From contig NZ_PPQH01000029.1 of the NCBI RefSeq assembly GCF_002902385.1, forward strand, positions 62,001 to 126,000: DNA of 64,000 nt, read 5' to 3'. The notes under the pieces are model-generated. The model saw nothing but the letters and a program-made list of their open reading frames with translations, did no database searches and had not been told where the DNA came from. The translations under genes and the position numbers were made by a program. The DNA is from Staphylococcus intermedius NCTC 11048 (lineage in GTDB: Bacteria; Bacillota; Bacilli; Staphylococcales; Staphylococcaceae). Shown in pieces: positions 25,100 to 33,244 of this stretch (positions within the stretch are counted from its first letter, which is position 1; the number at the start of each line of letters is the position of its first letter).

Positions 25100-25612
25100 T
25101 TAGATTCCTGATGATCCGAAACTTTTTTGTCCTCTTGCTGACTCACTTGTAAACTCCTCCACTTTTTGCAACTCCGGCGTCCAGATAGGCACGATAACCA
25201 ATTGAGCTATTCGTTCGCCTTTGTGAATACGATAACTACCTTGTTGATATAGATGACGTTTTTCCTCGAAGATTTTTTCGTTCTCAATATCTCTTAAAAA
25301 TATAGTTTGCATTCCGTTATCTTCATGATCATTTTTCATATTTATTCTCATATGACCTTGATAGCCCGCATCAATCTTTCCAGTCTCAATAACAAGATGC
25401 GTCTTGCTACTTACACCACTTCTTGACGTTAGTAGACCTACGTATCCTTTTGGAATATTGACCGCTATGTCAGTTCTGATTAATGCTTTTTCTTGCGGTT
25501 TTAAAATCACTGTTTCAGCAGCATAAATGTCAAAGCCTGCATCTGTATCATGATGACGCGTTGGTAGTGTTGCTTTGTTTGATAATAATTTAATTTGTAA
25601 TTGATTAGTCAT
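25100..25612 (-). CDS. dut: dUTPase (trimeric, phage type with insertion)
   Basis: 170 residues. Hydrolyses dUTP. Motifs in order: HDTDAGFDIYA (1), SRSGVSSKTHLV (2), GKIDAGYQGHMRINM (3), KGERIAQLVIVP (4), RGQKSFGSSGI (5). Between motifs 3 and 4 there is an extra charged loop of some 35 residues. Staphylococcal trimeric phage dUTPases use such an insertion to relieve pathogenicity-island repressors, so this prophage may induce resident islands; that is inference from the family. Confidence 0.95.
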   Translation of the reverse strand: MTNQLQIKLLSNKATLPTRHHDTDAGFDIYAAETVILKPQEKALIRTDIAVNIPKGYVGLLTSRSGVSSKTHLVIETGKIDAGYQGHMRINMKNDHEDNGMQTIFLRDIENEKIFEEKRHLYQQGSYRIHKGERIAQLVIVPIWTPELQKVEEFTSESARGQKSFGSSGI

Positions 25613-25787
25613 TGTCTGTGTCCTCCTTAATTAAATAAATTGGTTTGATGATAAAATCTATAAGTCCAATAACCGAATTATCAGACAGCTTATAATGCGT
25701 TTCTCTAATATCTCCAACCAGTTGCACAATTTCTAACATTTCATTTGTTTCAGGATTATATACTTTATCTCCAACACTAATAGTCAT
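25605..25787 (-). CDS. Hypothetical phage protein, 60 aa
   Basis: Small beta-barrel-like sequence (MTISVGDKVYNPETNEMLEI) with an acidic tail. Overlaps dut by 8 bases and the upstream gene by 11 bases, so it is part of the operon. No family recognised. Confidence 0.6.
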   Translation of the reverse strand: MTISVGDKVYNPETNEMLEIVQLVGDIRETHYKLSDNSVIGLIDFIIKPIYLIKEDTDND

Positions 25788-26091
25788 TTTCTAACATCTC
25801 CCTAAAATGTTCTTCTGAAATCTGTACATCTACTAAATTACATAACTCGAACCATTTTTCTGTATCGAAGTTATTGATCGCGTTTTCTCCAAACTCTTCT
25901 AATAACTGCTTTTTATGCAATTTTCCTAACTCCAGATAATAATTTTTAGCTTTTTCTTTGTCCGGTTTCTTTCCTGTTTTTAAAGCGTATACCACTGCTT
26001 CTTCAATATTTGTTGTTTCTCCATCAAAAGTGCCAATGTACACGCCTGGTCTGTCTTTAAATTCGAATGCTAATGCCGGTATTGTTTTCAT
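25777..26091 (-). CDS. Hypothetical phage protein, 104 aa
   Basis: Begins with a beta hairpin containing FDGETTNIEEAVVYAL, then a long helical segment. No catalytic motif recognised. Position upstream of dut in the early operon; overlap with the downstream gene supports translation. Confidence 0.6.
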   Translation of the reverse strand: MKTIPALAFEFKDRPGVYIGTFDGETTNIEEAVVYALKTGKKPDKEKAKNYYLELGKLHKKQLLEEFGENAINNFDTEKWFELCNLVDVQISEEHFREMLENDY

Positions 26092-26103
26092 TTTTTAGTC
26101 TCC

Positions 26104-26265
26104 TTATCGTTTCAAATCTTCAATAAAATTAAGTACTTTATCGATGTCAATCTGCTTACTTTCTGTTTTACGTTTGTTCAACCAAAAATCGAGCTCGTTC
26201 CACCAATCCTCGTTTTGATTCTTTTCTTCTAGCAATGCGTCACGTTCAGATATAATTTCGAACAT
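26104..26265 (-). CDS. Small helical protein, 53 aa
   Basis: Begins MFEIISERDALLEEK and is charged and helical throughout, with an aromatic patch (EDWWNELDFWLNKRK). ATG 26265 has AAGGAGGAC upstream. No family recognised; good ribosome site and tight spacing support it. Confidence 0.55.
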   Translation of the reverse strand: MFEIISERDALLEEKNQNEDWWNELDFWLNKRKTESKQIDIDKVLNFIEDLKR

Positions 26266-26278
26266 TCACTTGTCCTCC

Positions 26279-27099
26279 TTACACCAATCTAAAATTTTCA
26301 TTTAATACTGCTTCTATCCTCATTCTGCTTAAATCACAATATTGTTCACTAATATCAAAACCTATAAAGTTTCTATCGGTTTCTATAGCTGCAATTGCTG
26401 TTGTCCCGCTACCAATAAAAGGATCTAAAACCACATCTTTTTCATCAGACCAACTCAAAATATGGTCGATTGCTAATTGAAGTGGAAAAGTGGCCGGATG
26501 TTTATAAGCTAATTTGTCTTTTTGTCCAATTCCACCACCAATTGAATACTCCCATATATTATTTCTCGGTGAATGTGTAGGTACTGGTTTAATGTTTTTA
26601 GTTTGCTTTAACACGCCGTCTTTTCCTCTTTGGGTATTACGCCCCCAATTTGTATGTCCTGCCCATTTATTAGGCTTATCACATATTAAACTCGCTTTTT
26701 CTGGTTTACCTTTCGAAAATACAAACATGTATTCAAAGATTTGCGTATACCTTTTACCGTTTCTTCTAGCTGGAAATGATGACGTGTTCTTTTTATAAAT
26801 CATTGTGTCGTGTAGTTTAAAACCTGCATTTAAAAATTCTAACGCTTGTTTAAACGACGAACCGGTTTCGCTGCCTTTAATAGTAGCGTCACCAACTACC
26901 CATACGATCACCCCCCCGATCTGGTTACGCGATATAGCTGTTCAATAGTTTTCTTATAATCAAAGTTATAACCGTCATAGTCTCTTAAATTGTTGTATGG
27001 TGGGCTTGTTACAGTTAAATCAATCGAATTGTTTGGTAATCGTTTCATTCCTTCAACACAATCAATCTGCGTTACTTTATTCAAAAATAAATCTTTCAT
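26279..27099 (-). CDS. SPPY-type DNA methyltransferase split by a frameshift at a G7 tract
   Basis: Two overlapping pieces make one N4/N6-type methyltransferase of about 273 residues: 27099 to 26908 encodes the start with motif IV TSPPYNNLRDYD, and 26911 to 26279 encodes the rest, including motif I DPFIGSGTTAI and FIGFDIS. The zero frame reads TCG GGG GGG TGA (stop). One extra G, or a -1 slip on G GGG GGG, restores SGGVIVWVVGD. Candidates are phase variation, programmed frameshift, simple inactivation or sequencing error. The motif order IV then I is the beta class; target base is N6-A or N4-C. Confidence 0.85.
26911..26917 (-). repeat. G7 homopolymer at the methyltransferase frame break
   Basis: Seven G on the coding strand directly before an in-frame TGA. 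The phase G GGG GGG fits a slippery heptamer; the length also suits slipped-strand variation. Confidence 0.9.
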
Positions 27100-27140
27100 T
27101 CATACTCCCTCCACCTTATAGCGTTACTTCAATCAATTAA

Positions 27141-27157
27141 ATATCGTTATACGTTAC
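27141..27157. promoter_or_regulatory. Prophage dyad, copy 7 (one arm imperfect)
   Basis: GTAAC-GTATAAC-GATAT on the minus strand, in the gap upstream of the split methyltransferase gene. One mismatch in the right arm. Confidence 0.5.
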
Positions 27158-27208
27158 TCAGTTGTACGCCAACCACATTAATAATCAAATTAAGTGTGTT
27201 TTGCCAAC

Positions 27209-27526
27209 TTACTCGTCCTCCTCTAGATCCATTTGTATTTTTTCTAACAAGAACAAACATGCTGCTAAGTTTTTGTGCTTCAACGCTTGCTCAATTTCAG
27301 TTGAGTATAGACGTCTTAGTCTAGTAGTCTCGACTGGATAACCGTCCACAATCTGATTCAATCTACGTTGGACTAAGTCGTAGTACGGATTATCCGACCA
27401 TGCTTTTTTGTGATATAAGTGTGTGTTGAACAATTCGACCACATCATCTAACTTGCGTTTTAGTTCGTCGCGTTCTTTTGAACACTTGAGTAGTTCGTTA
27501 TACCAGTAATCCTTTGAATCGTACAT
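27209..27526 (-). CDS. Hypothetical phage protein, 105 aa
   Basis: Mostly helical with an N-terminal coiled coil (CSKERDELKRKLDDVVELF) and acidic end. One base separates it from the preceding stop. No family recognised. Confidence 0.65.
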   Translation of the reverse strand: MYDSKDYWYNELLKCSKERDELKRKLDDVVELFNTHLYHKKAWSDNPYYDLVQRRLNQIVDGYPVETTRLRRLYSTEIEQALKHKNLAACLFLLEKIQMDLEEDE

Positions 27527-27527
27527 G

Positions 27528-27926
27528 CTAGACCATCTCCCCGTCTTTCCAGATTAATGTCATAGTCATGTCGTCGTTAAGCATGTAGATATATTTAGGT
27601 GGCATGTTGTTATAATACTTATTGTTCTCTAAAATATAATTTATGCTTTTGTTTCTGTAGGAATAACAAGAAGGTTCTCCTTTTGAACTTAAATACGTTT
27701 CTACTAACATAGGAATAACGGTATCCACTGTGATTTCCTCTTCTGCTTCGACAGTGAATACGTCATGAGGCCAGATGGGCTCTAGTACATTGAACGGGCC
27801 CTCGCTATAAAACTCCACTTTCTTTCCACGCTTTGATATGAAAATTTTGCCTTTCACATCATTCTCCCACGCCCATCGAATTAATCCAGCTAAGTTCATT
27901 TCTACTTTTTTCTTAATCTTCATCAT
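27528..27926 (-). CDS. phiPVL ORF50-like protein, 132 aa
   Basis: The start MKIKKKVEMNLAGLIRWAWEN resembles the phi PVL ORF50/51 family of staphylococcal phages (MKI-x-MNL-x-LIQWAW pattern), and FTVEAEEEIT matches its second conserved stretch. Either of two adjacent ATG codons could start it. Function unknown; the family lies in early regions. Confidence 0.7.
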   Translation of the reverse strand: MMKIKKKVEMNLAGLIRWAWENDVKGKIFISKRGKKVEFYSEGPFNVLEPIWPHDVFTVEAEEEITVDTVIPMLVETYLSSKGEPSCYSYRNKSINYILENNKYYNNMPPKYIYMLNDDMTMTLIWKDGEMV

Positions 27927-28180
27927 CGTTCCTCCTCTAAAATTTCTATCACTCTTTCAGGTGCTAAATAACCTTGTACTATATCGATACTTCTGTCCGT
28001 TATGTCTGCTAACTCGTATAACCCTTCTCCGCACTCATTGCCGTGTGAAAACTCATGTCGAACCACACTTAACTTTTTGCCCGTCCCTGTTTTGAAGATA
28101 TACTGAATACCTCCAAACAAAGGTTTATGCTCGATGTATTCATCACGATCTAAAAACACTTGTTCTAACTCTACACTCAT
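27923..28180 (-). CDS. Hypothetical phage protein, 85 aa
   Basis: ATG 28180 is preceded by AAAGGAG at 8 bases and overlaps the cytosine methyltransferase stop by 4 bases. Central SVVRHEFSHGNECG is notable but lacks a full metalloprotease motif. No family recognised. Confidence 0.6.
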   Translation of the reverse strand: MSVELEQVFLDRDEYIEHKPLFGGIQYIFKTGTGKKLSVVRHEFSHGNECGEGLYELADITDRSIDIVQGYLAPERVIEILEEER

Positions 28181-29144
28181 CTCATACACTCCTTTTCTAT
28201 AACTCCCATATCAATAATTTTCTTGAATATTGCTTCTAACACTTGTACAACAATGCTGTTACCTGCTTGCTTGTATAACGTGCCATTTGTTGCGTTTTTT
28301 CGTGTAGGGTGCTCATTTGCGACTTTGTAATAATCTTCATCATCAAAGCCCATCAAGCGCCAACACTCAAGTTCGGTTAGCAATCTGTATTTTCCGTTTC
28401 CAATCGTTACAATACCGCTGTTTGGCACTCGATTTTGTTTAGTTGTTATGGTCCAACTGTATTCTTCAATCGGTTTTAATCCTCCACCAAAACCATTACG
28501 TTTATTTATTGCGCGTAACATTGACGGTGAAGTGATTGTGTATTTGTCGTCTACATGATCTAATATAAATTCGTCGACACTTCTCATTGGTTTGTGCTCT
28601 AGTGTGTCAAAATTGAACCAATGACCGTCTAGCATGCTGATAACAAATACACGTTCACGCTTTTGAGGTATTCCAAAGTCCCTAGCATCTAAAACTTTAT
28701 AGCTGTTTGTGTATCCTAGTCGCTCCATTTCCACGAAATACTTTTGAAAGCTATGAATCATATCTTTTGCGAGAACGCCTTTAACGTTCTCCCAAATGAC
28801 GATTTTCGGTTTCCATTTGCCCATGTTCTCTATAATGCGGATTGTCTCCCACATCAACGATGAACGCGTCTTATCTTCGTCGTTTCCACCAAGCCGTTTG
28901 CCTGCTCGGCTAAAGTCCTGACAAGGGCTACCATGCACTAGAATATCTGGCTTTAAGTTCCAACCGACGACCGACTGCGGTTTGTGTAGGTGGTCGTATA
29001 GCGCGTTGTATGTTCGTACTGACTTTTCGTCAATCTCTACATAATCAATTGCTTTGTGGGGATAGCCTAAGTTTAGAAGCGCTTTTCTAGGCGCACCTAT
29101 CCCGCCCTACCAAACAACTCAAGTATTTTTACATAGTTGTTCAT
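28177..29144 (-). pseudogene. Cytosine-C5 DNA methyltransferase, frameshifted in motif I
   Basis: The start (ATG 29144, NNYVKILELFG) and the remainder are in different frames. After GAG TTG TTT GGT the text AGGGC interrupts what should be GGG ATA GGT, so FGGIG becomes FGRAG-stop. Removing five bases at about 29,104-29,108 restores ELFGGIGAPRKALLNLG. The rest is intact and complete: VHGSPCQDFSRAG with the catalytic PC, IWENVKG (ENV), QKRERVFVIS and a C-terminal LTELECWRLMGF. With the frame broken in the SAM loop the enzyme should be dead unless an alternative start makes a useless fragment. Confidence 0.88.
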
Positions 29145-29193
29145 TCGGCATCACTCCTTCTCTTTTTACACCTCATCTGATCCACTCAAAAAA

Positions 29194-29433
29194 CTAGATA
29201 GTTGATTCTATAAAATACAACTCATGTTCTTTAAGGTAATCGTCAAAATCACGTTTGTTGTTAAATTCTTTTTTAACGCCTTGCCACTCAACAGCATTTA
29301 CTTGTCCATGTAGGTAATACACACTATTTACAACATGCATATGCGCTACTTTTTTGCCATCTTGATATAAATATTTTTTGCTGCTAAAATACTGTTTTAA
29401 ATTCGATTTTACTTTTGCTTTAGTGTCCATCAA
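29194..29433 (-). CDS. Hypothetical phage protein, 79 aa
   Basis: A basic start (KAKVKSNLKQYFSSKKYLY), a beta hairpin and a short helical end. Overlaps the upstream gene by 4 bases. No family recognised. Confidence 0.6.
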   Translation of the reverse strand: MMDTKAKVKSNLKQYFSSKKYLYQDGKKVAHMHVVNSVYYLHGQVNAVEWQGVKKEFNNKRDFDDYLKEHELYFIESTI

Positions 29434-30134
29434 ATTACTCCCTTTCGTTTTTGTTGTTCTTTAGAAACCTTTTCATACTCGCTAACCCATACAAACATTA
29501 AATCGTTTTTAACCGTTTTCTTATTACACAACTTTGCGATATAACGTCTGTCAAAATTTAAATGTTCGCTTGCTTCCGTTGTACTAACAAACTCTTCAAC
29601 AATGTTGTTACTACTATCAACCAAATACAACGCTTTAGAAGTGCCTTCATTTCGTCTATACACTCTGTAGTTTTTAAAAGTGGTTTCAAATAAGTTGCTG
29701 ACACTGATGTTGTAGTAAGTGCTATCTTTTGGGTAAGCGTGTGCTTCTGCACTTAATTTCTTAACAAATGTTTCATAAACTATATCTGCGGCACGATAAC
29801 GTCGTTTGTTTGCAATTATATTTAAAGATCCTTTATTGTCATTTGCGAACTTAAATTTTCCGTTAACAGTTTTAAAACGACCTAAATCACTAACGTATAA
29901 ACCGTATTTACCGCTATACTTCCAATACTCATCTTCTGTTTTGATTCTTTCGTTAAACATTTGTTTCTTTTTTATTCGTGGTATATCTTTCGAAAAGAAA
30001 CATCTTAATTTTTTGTTATAGCTGTTGTTGTATTCTTGATGATATATCGTCATTTTTGGAATTCCAGTTAGATTGTGTAGGTGTTCAACAGTTGTTTTAG
30101 TAGTTCTATGGTGAAATGGTTCATATATCCACAT
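29430..30134 (-). CDS. NUMOD4/NUMOD1 protein with degenerate HNH region
   Basis: 234 residues. EYWKYSGKYGLYVSDLGRFK (about 69-88) is a NUMOD4 DNA-binding module, and IVEEFVSTTEASEHLNFDRR to LMFVW near the C-terminus is a NUMOD1 module. Between them the usual HNH nuclease (H-x-D-G-x-x-x-N-N-x-x-x-N-L) reads AYPKDSTYYNISVSNL, with the His changed to Tyr. So the DNA-binding parts of a homing-type endonuclease are kept but the nuclease looks dead, suggesting use as a regulator. Function is inferred. Confidence 0.7.
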   Translation of the reverse strand: MWIYEPFHHRTTKTTVEHLHNLTGIPKMTIYHQEYNNSYNKKLRCFFSKDIPRIKKKQMFNERIKTEDEYWKYSGKYGLYVSDLGRFKTVNGKFKFANDNKGSLNIIANKRRYRAADIVYETFVKKLSAEAHAYPKDSTYYNISVSNLFETTFKNYRVYRRNEGTSKALYLVDSSNNIVEEFVSTTEASEHLNFDRRYIAKLCNKKTVKNDLMFVWVSEYEKVSKEQQKRKGVI

Positions 30135-30168
30135 AAAATCACCTCTGATGTCACTTTGTTAGTGAATT

Positions 30169-30387
30169 TTAAAAATCAAGAAGTTCTTCAAGACCTATCT
30201 GTCCTAACTCTTCGTAATGCATAAGTTTAAAATCGTTTTTAAACTCATCTAAGTGGTTAGTCGTTAAATTAACATTTGATAATTGTGTGCCCTTTAATCC
30301 TAGTACGCGGTAGCTGCCATCAATTTTTTTGTTAACAATTACCATAGGTTCTTTACGGGCGTTGTACAATTTGAAAGTTTTATTCAT
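30169..30387 (-). CDS. Hypothetical phage protein, 72 aa
   Basis: Beta-rich (FKLYNARKEPMVIVNKKIDG) with an acidic C-terminal helix. Overlaps the upstream 141-aa gene by 8 bases. No family recognised. Confidence 0.6.
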   Translation of the reverse strand: MNKTFKLYNARKEPMVIVNKKIDGSYRVLGLKGTQLSNVNLTTNHLDEFKNDFKLMHYEELGQIGLEELLDF

Positions 30388-30805
30388 TGTCTTCCAACTC
30401 CTTTAACACTTGGTCTACTTTGTAATCTATGTTGATCTCTTTTGCTAAATCTCGCGCTAAGTTTTCAATGTCATAATAATCTGCTAACGCGTTAGCTGTT
30501 TCCTCGGAAATATCTATATCCGTTACTTTAAGAAATGCTTTTAATAATTCTTTGTAGCTATATCCTTTTCCAGATATTTCGTTAAAAATGCCTTTCCACG
30601 TTTTATCTAAATTATCATCGTATGTGATATAAGCGACTTGAATTACTGTTTTTATATTAGTTTGTTGTATTGTTCGCTCTATCGTTTTGTATTCAACATC
30701 GATAATAGTGTGTGTTCTTAAAAAGCTATTAACTAATGTTTCGAAGTTGTAAATACTTTGTGTGCTGTCCAATCTACCATCGATGATTTCTAATTGTATC
30801 GCCAT
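30380..30805 (-). CDS. Hypothetical phage protein, 141 aa
   Basis: Alpha/beta start (IQLEIIDGRLDSTQSIYNF) and an acidic helical C-terminal half. It lies 26 bases after ssb in the replication block, so a role with DNA metabolism is possible, but no domain is recognised. Confidence 0.65.
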   Translation of the reverse strand: MAIQLEIIDGRLDSTQSIYNFETLVNSFLRTHTIIDVEYKTIERTIQQTNIKTVIQVAYITYDDNLDKTWKGIFNEISGKGYSYKELLKAFLKVTDIDISEETANALADYYDIENLARDLAKEINIDYKVDQVLKELEDNE

Positions 30806-30831
30806 ATTTAACTCTCCTTTAATTCTTAATA

Positions 30832-31308
30832 TTAAAACGGAAGATCGTCATCACTAATGTTAATCGGACCATTGTCAAATGGATTATCATTAATTCCTGA
30901 ATCGTTATTGCTGTTGTATTGTTGTTGCCAACCGTTTTGTTGTTTTGGTTGTTGATTAGACGGTTGAACTGCTTGTTGTTTATTCTTTTGTCCAGTATTA
31001 ATCATTTGTAAGTCTCTAACTATTACTTCTGTTACATTTACACGTTGTCCTTCTTTGTTTTCGTATGAGCGTGATTGTAATCTTCCACCTACATTAACAA
31101 GATCGCCTTTACCTAAATATGTGTTAATGATTTCAGCTGTTTTCCCAAATGCACTGATATTAATAAAGTCGACGTCACGTTTACCCTCTTGGTTTTTGAA
31201 TGAGCGTTGTACTGCTAAATTAAATTGCGCCATTTGCGTACCACTGTTAGATACCGCGTACTTGATTTCATTGCTAATATAACCACTTAAATTTACTGAG
31301 TTTATCAT
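30832..31308 (-). CDS. ssb: Single-stranded DNA-binding protein
   Basis: 158 residues. OB-fold start MINSVNLSGYISNEIKY, the conserved VQRSFKNQEGKRDVDFI and VNVGGRLQSRSYENKEG, a Gln/Asn-rich linker and the acidic tip SDDDLPF that recruits partner proteins. It supports the RecT/YqaJ recombination and replication genes upstream. Confidence 0.95.
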   Translation of the reverse strand: MINSVNLSGYISNEIKYAVSNSGTQMAQFNLAVQRSFKNQEGKRDVDFINISAFGKTAEIINTYLGKGDLVNVGGRLQSRSYENKEGQRVNVTEVIVRDLQMINTGQKNKQQAVQPSNQQPKQQNGWQQQYNSNNDSGINDNPFDNGPINISDDDLPF

Positions 31309-31344
31309 TTTTTATTCTCCTTTTTGGTTGTTTCGATTCATTTT

Positions 31345-31361
31345 ATAACTTAATCCGTTAC
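31345..31361. promoter_or_regulatory. Prophage dyad, copy 8
   Basis: GTAAC-GGATTAA-GTTAT on the minus strand, about 37 bases upstream of the ssb start; TATAAA overlaps the right arm and could be a -10 element. The rest of the 31309-31467 gap holds only a short CGATAAAT inverted repeat. Confidence 0.65.
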
Positions 31362-31467
31362 AAATACCTCTAATTCTTTCATATCCTTTGAATACTAGCC
31401 GATAAATCATTTTGGGTGTTATTTATCGTAAAATAATTAAAGGCTTGTATTGTGCGTTTATGAAGCG

Positions 31468-31647
31468 TTAACCAACATAGGTGATTGCTGGTGTCATTTG
31501 TTGTTTTAAAATTTGACGTATAAGCTCCTTTTTTAATTTTGATTGATCGTTTGGATATGCGTCTATCATCTTTTGAGCGTATACATGACTACAATTTAAA
31601 CAATTCATGATATAACGCTTTGTAATTACATCGCTTATTTCTACCAC
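31468..31647 (-). CDS. Small phage protein, 59 aa
   Basis: Starts at GTG 31647, overlapping the DnaC-like stop, with GGAGGG upstream. Contains CLNCSHVYAQKM, a CxxC pair, and a helical C-terminus. A similar tiny gene follows the loader gene in some staphylococcal phages. Function unknown. Confidence 0.6.
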   Translation of the reverse strand: MVEISDVITKRYIMNCLNCSHVYAQKMIDAYPNDQSKLKKELIRQILKQQMTPAITYVG

Positions 31648-32405
31648 GAGTCCGTTTCCCTCCAGTCCTCGCCTAACACTTTTACACGTCGTGCGTTTTT
31701 ATTCATTCGTGTGCTAATGCGTTCCCAGTCTTGTGACTTAACTAGCTGCTTTTTGGAAAAGTTCGTTGTGTAAATGTTGTTAAGGTTTTGACGTTTGTTT
31801 ACAATGCTGAACAACTTACCCAAAGTGTGCTGTGTATCCTCGACCCCAACATCATCAAGAACTAACAAATCTAAGTTGCTAAGTTCATCAATAAGTTCAT
31901 CAGTGCTTTGTAGGCTCGCTTTGTTATACGTGTTTTTTATCCTATCCATTAAATCAGGGACATGCATAAACGCTACTTTGTAATTTTTATTCTTTAGAGC
32001 TTTAGTAATCGCAAAAGCTAAATGTGATTTACCAGTTCCAAAGTCCCCTTGAAAAATGATTGAACGAGGATTATCTAAACTAAAATTCGTTACATATTCT
32101 ATGGCTGTTTGTTTTGCGTATTCTTGTGACTCGTTTTGCGGTTTGTAGTTATTTACAGTCGCATCTTTTATCGATTCGTCATAAGTCGAATTACTAAAGG
32201 CGGCTTGAACTTCTTTTTTTAATTGTGATGCTTTAGCTGCTTCTATCATTTCACAATCACAACCGTCTTTATATGAGTATCCACTTTCGAATTTGTGAAG
32301 TGTGTAAGTTTTTTTACATTGTTCACATTTTAAGTTTTTAATGCTTTCGACTGGTTCGAACTTTTTAAGTTTTTCGCTTTTAAAGTTTCCAAACGCTTTT
32401 TTCAT
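31641..32405 (-). CDS. DnaC-like helicase loader ATPase
   Basis: 254 residues. An N-terminal zinc-finger-like region (CEQCKKTYTLHKF then CDCEM) is followed by an AAA+ domain with Walker A QGDFGTGKSHLAFAI, Walker B LLVLDDVG and a sensor region INKRQNLNNIYTTNF. It loads the replicative helicase at the phage origin, together with the organizer encoded just upstream. The spacing of 11 bases supports co-translation. Confidence 0.92.
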   Translation of the reverse strand: MKKAFGNFKSEKLKKFEPVESIKNLKCEQCKKTYTLHKFESGYSYKDGCDCEMIEAAKASQLKKEVQAAFSNSTYDESIKDATVNNYKPQNESQEYAKQTAIEYVTNFSLDNPRSIIFQGDFGTGKSHLAFAITKALKNKNYKVAFMHVPDLMDRIKNTYNKASLQSTDELIDELSNLDLLVLDDVGVEDTQHTLGKLFSIVNKRQNLNNIYTTNFSKKQLVKSQDWERISTRMNKNARRVKVLGEDWRETDSW

Positions 32406-32416
32406 TATTCAACCTC

Positions 32417-33241
32417 CTAATCCCACCATGCCGGATCTTTTCTAAGTTCCGCTCTTTCTTCTGGTGTTAAGCCGTCAGGTCCTACAATTTTCGGCTGCTT
32501 TTTATGTGATTCTCGAGCTTTTTCGTCTGCTTGCACGTCTTTAGGTGTCATAATTCGTTCGTTAATCCAGCGTTTTAATATAGACTTGGTATAGCTCCAA
32601 GTATTTTTTTTGTTATCGATTGCTATCTTCATAGCTTCAATAACCATGTCGTTGCCATACTCTTTAAAGTCATTAATCCACATCGACATATCTTCTGCTA
32701 TATAGCTATTGATATGTCCAAAACCATTTTCTTGAAAAAATTGATATGGATTACTACCACTCCCACCACCTTGATTTAAAGTGGTAGGATCACTATATAT
32801 ATTATTAGTACTATATAGGTGGTGGTGGTGGTTTTTACTCGTATTATTATTACTTGTATTATTATTACTTGTATTATTATGTTTAACATTTGTGTTAATA
32901 CCCCTCATAACATTTGTGTTAATAGGTGTCTTAACATCTGTGTTAATAGGTCTTATATTTTGTGTTAATGGGTATAACTTTCTTTGTTTAAACTCGTTAT
33001 TCTCTTTGATGATTTCTATATCTAAATATCCGTGTTCTTTCAACTTGGAAATACGTCTAGATATAGTAACTTTTGTTACTTCATACAGACTAGCAAAATA
33101 ACCATTTGTAGCTGTACAATATCCATACTTATTACTTAAAGCGGTTATTTCTGCAAATAATATTTTTTCGCTATCTGTCAGTCTGTTATCATATCTGACA
33201 TTCGCTGTTATTATTGCGTAGTAACTAGGTTGTTCGTTCAC
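32417..33241 (-). CDS. Replisome organizer / replication initiator
   Basis: 274 residues. An N-terminal winged helix (ANVRYDNRLTDSEKILFAEI onward, with VTKVTISRRISKLKEHGYL) binds origin DNA. The middle holds eight-residue repeats P/G-INTNV and Asn/Thr/Ser repeats, which are the coding reading of DNA iterons. The C-terminal part (SMWINDFKEYGNDMVIEAM to ILKRWINERI) is DnaD-like and contacts the loader. The arrangement is that of phage initiators that carry their origin inside the gene. Confidence 0.9.
   Translation of the reverse strand: MNEQPSYYAIITANVRYDNRLTDSEKILFAEITALSNKYGYCTATNGYFASLYEVTKVTISRRISKLKEHGYLDIEIIKENNEFKQRKLYPLTQNIRPINTDVKTPINTNVMRGINTNVKHNNTSNNNTSNNNTSKNHHHHLYSTNNIYSDPTTLNQGGGSGSNPYQFFQENGFGHINSYIAEDMSMWINDFKEYGNDMVIEAMKIAIDNKKNTWSYTKSILKRWINERIMTPKDVQADEKARESHKKQPKIVGPDGLTPEERAELRKDPAWWD
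32838..32970. repeat. Iterons and AT-rich tandem repeats: probable replication origin
   Basis: Four copies of AACATTTGTGTTAATA or close variants start at 32885, 32909, 32933 and 32955 (spacing 24, 24 and 22). Beside them are 15-bp AT-rich tandem repeats of ATTATTATTACTTGT type at about 32838-32880. Initiator gene, iterons and AT-rich stretch together form a typical phage origin. Confidence 0.78.
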
Positions 33242-33244
33242 TTG

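Noticed and set aside
32838-32970. CRISPR array from regularly spaced repeats
   Set aside because: Repeats are 16 bases with 6-8 base spacers, lie inside a coding gene and are typical iterons; no cas genes are present.
32781-33101. 106-codon plus-strand frame with a poly-Leu/Val stretch
   Set aside because: Arises from the iterons and Asn/Thr repeats of the initiator gene read backwards.
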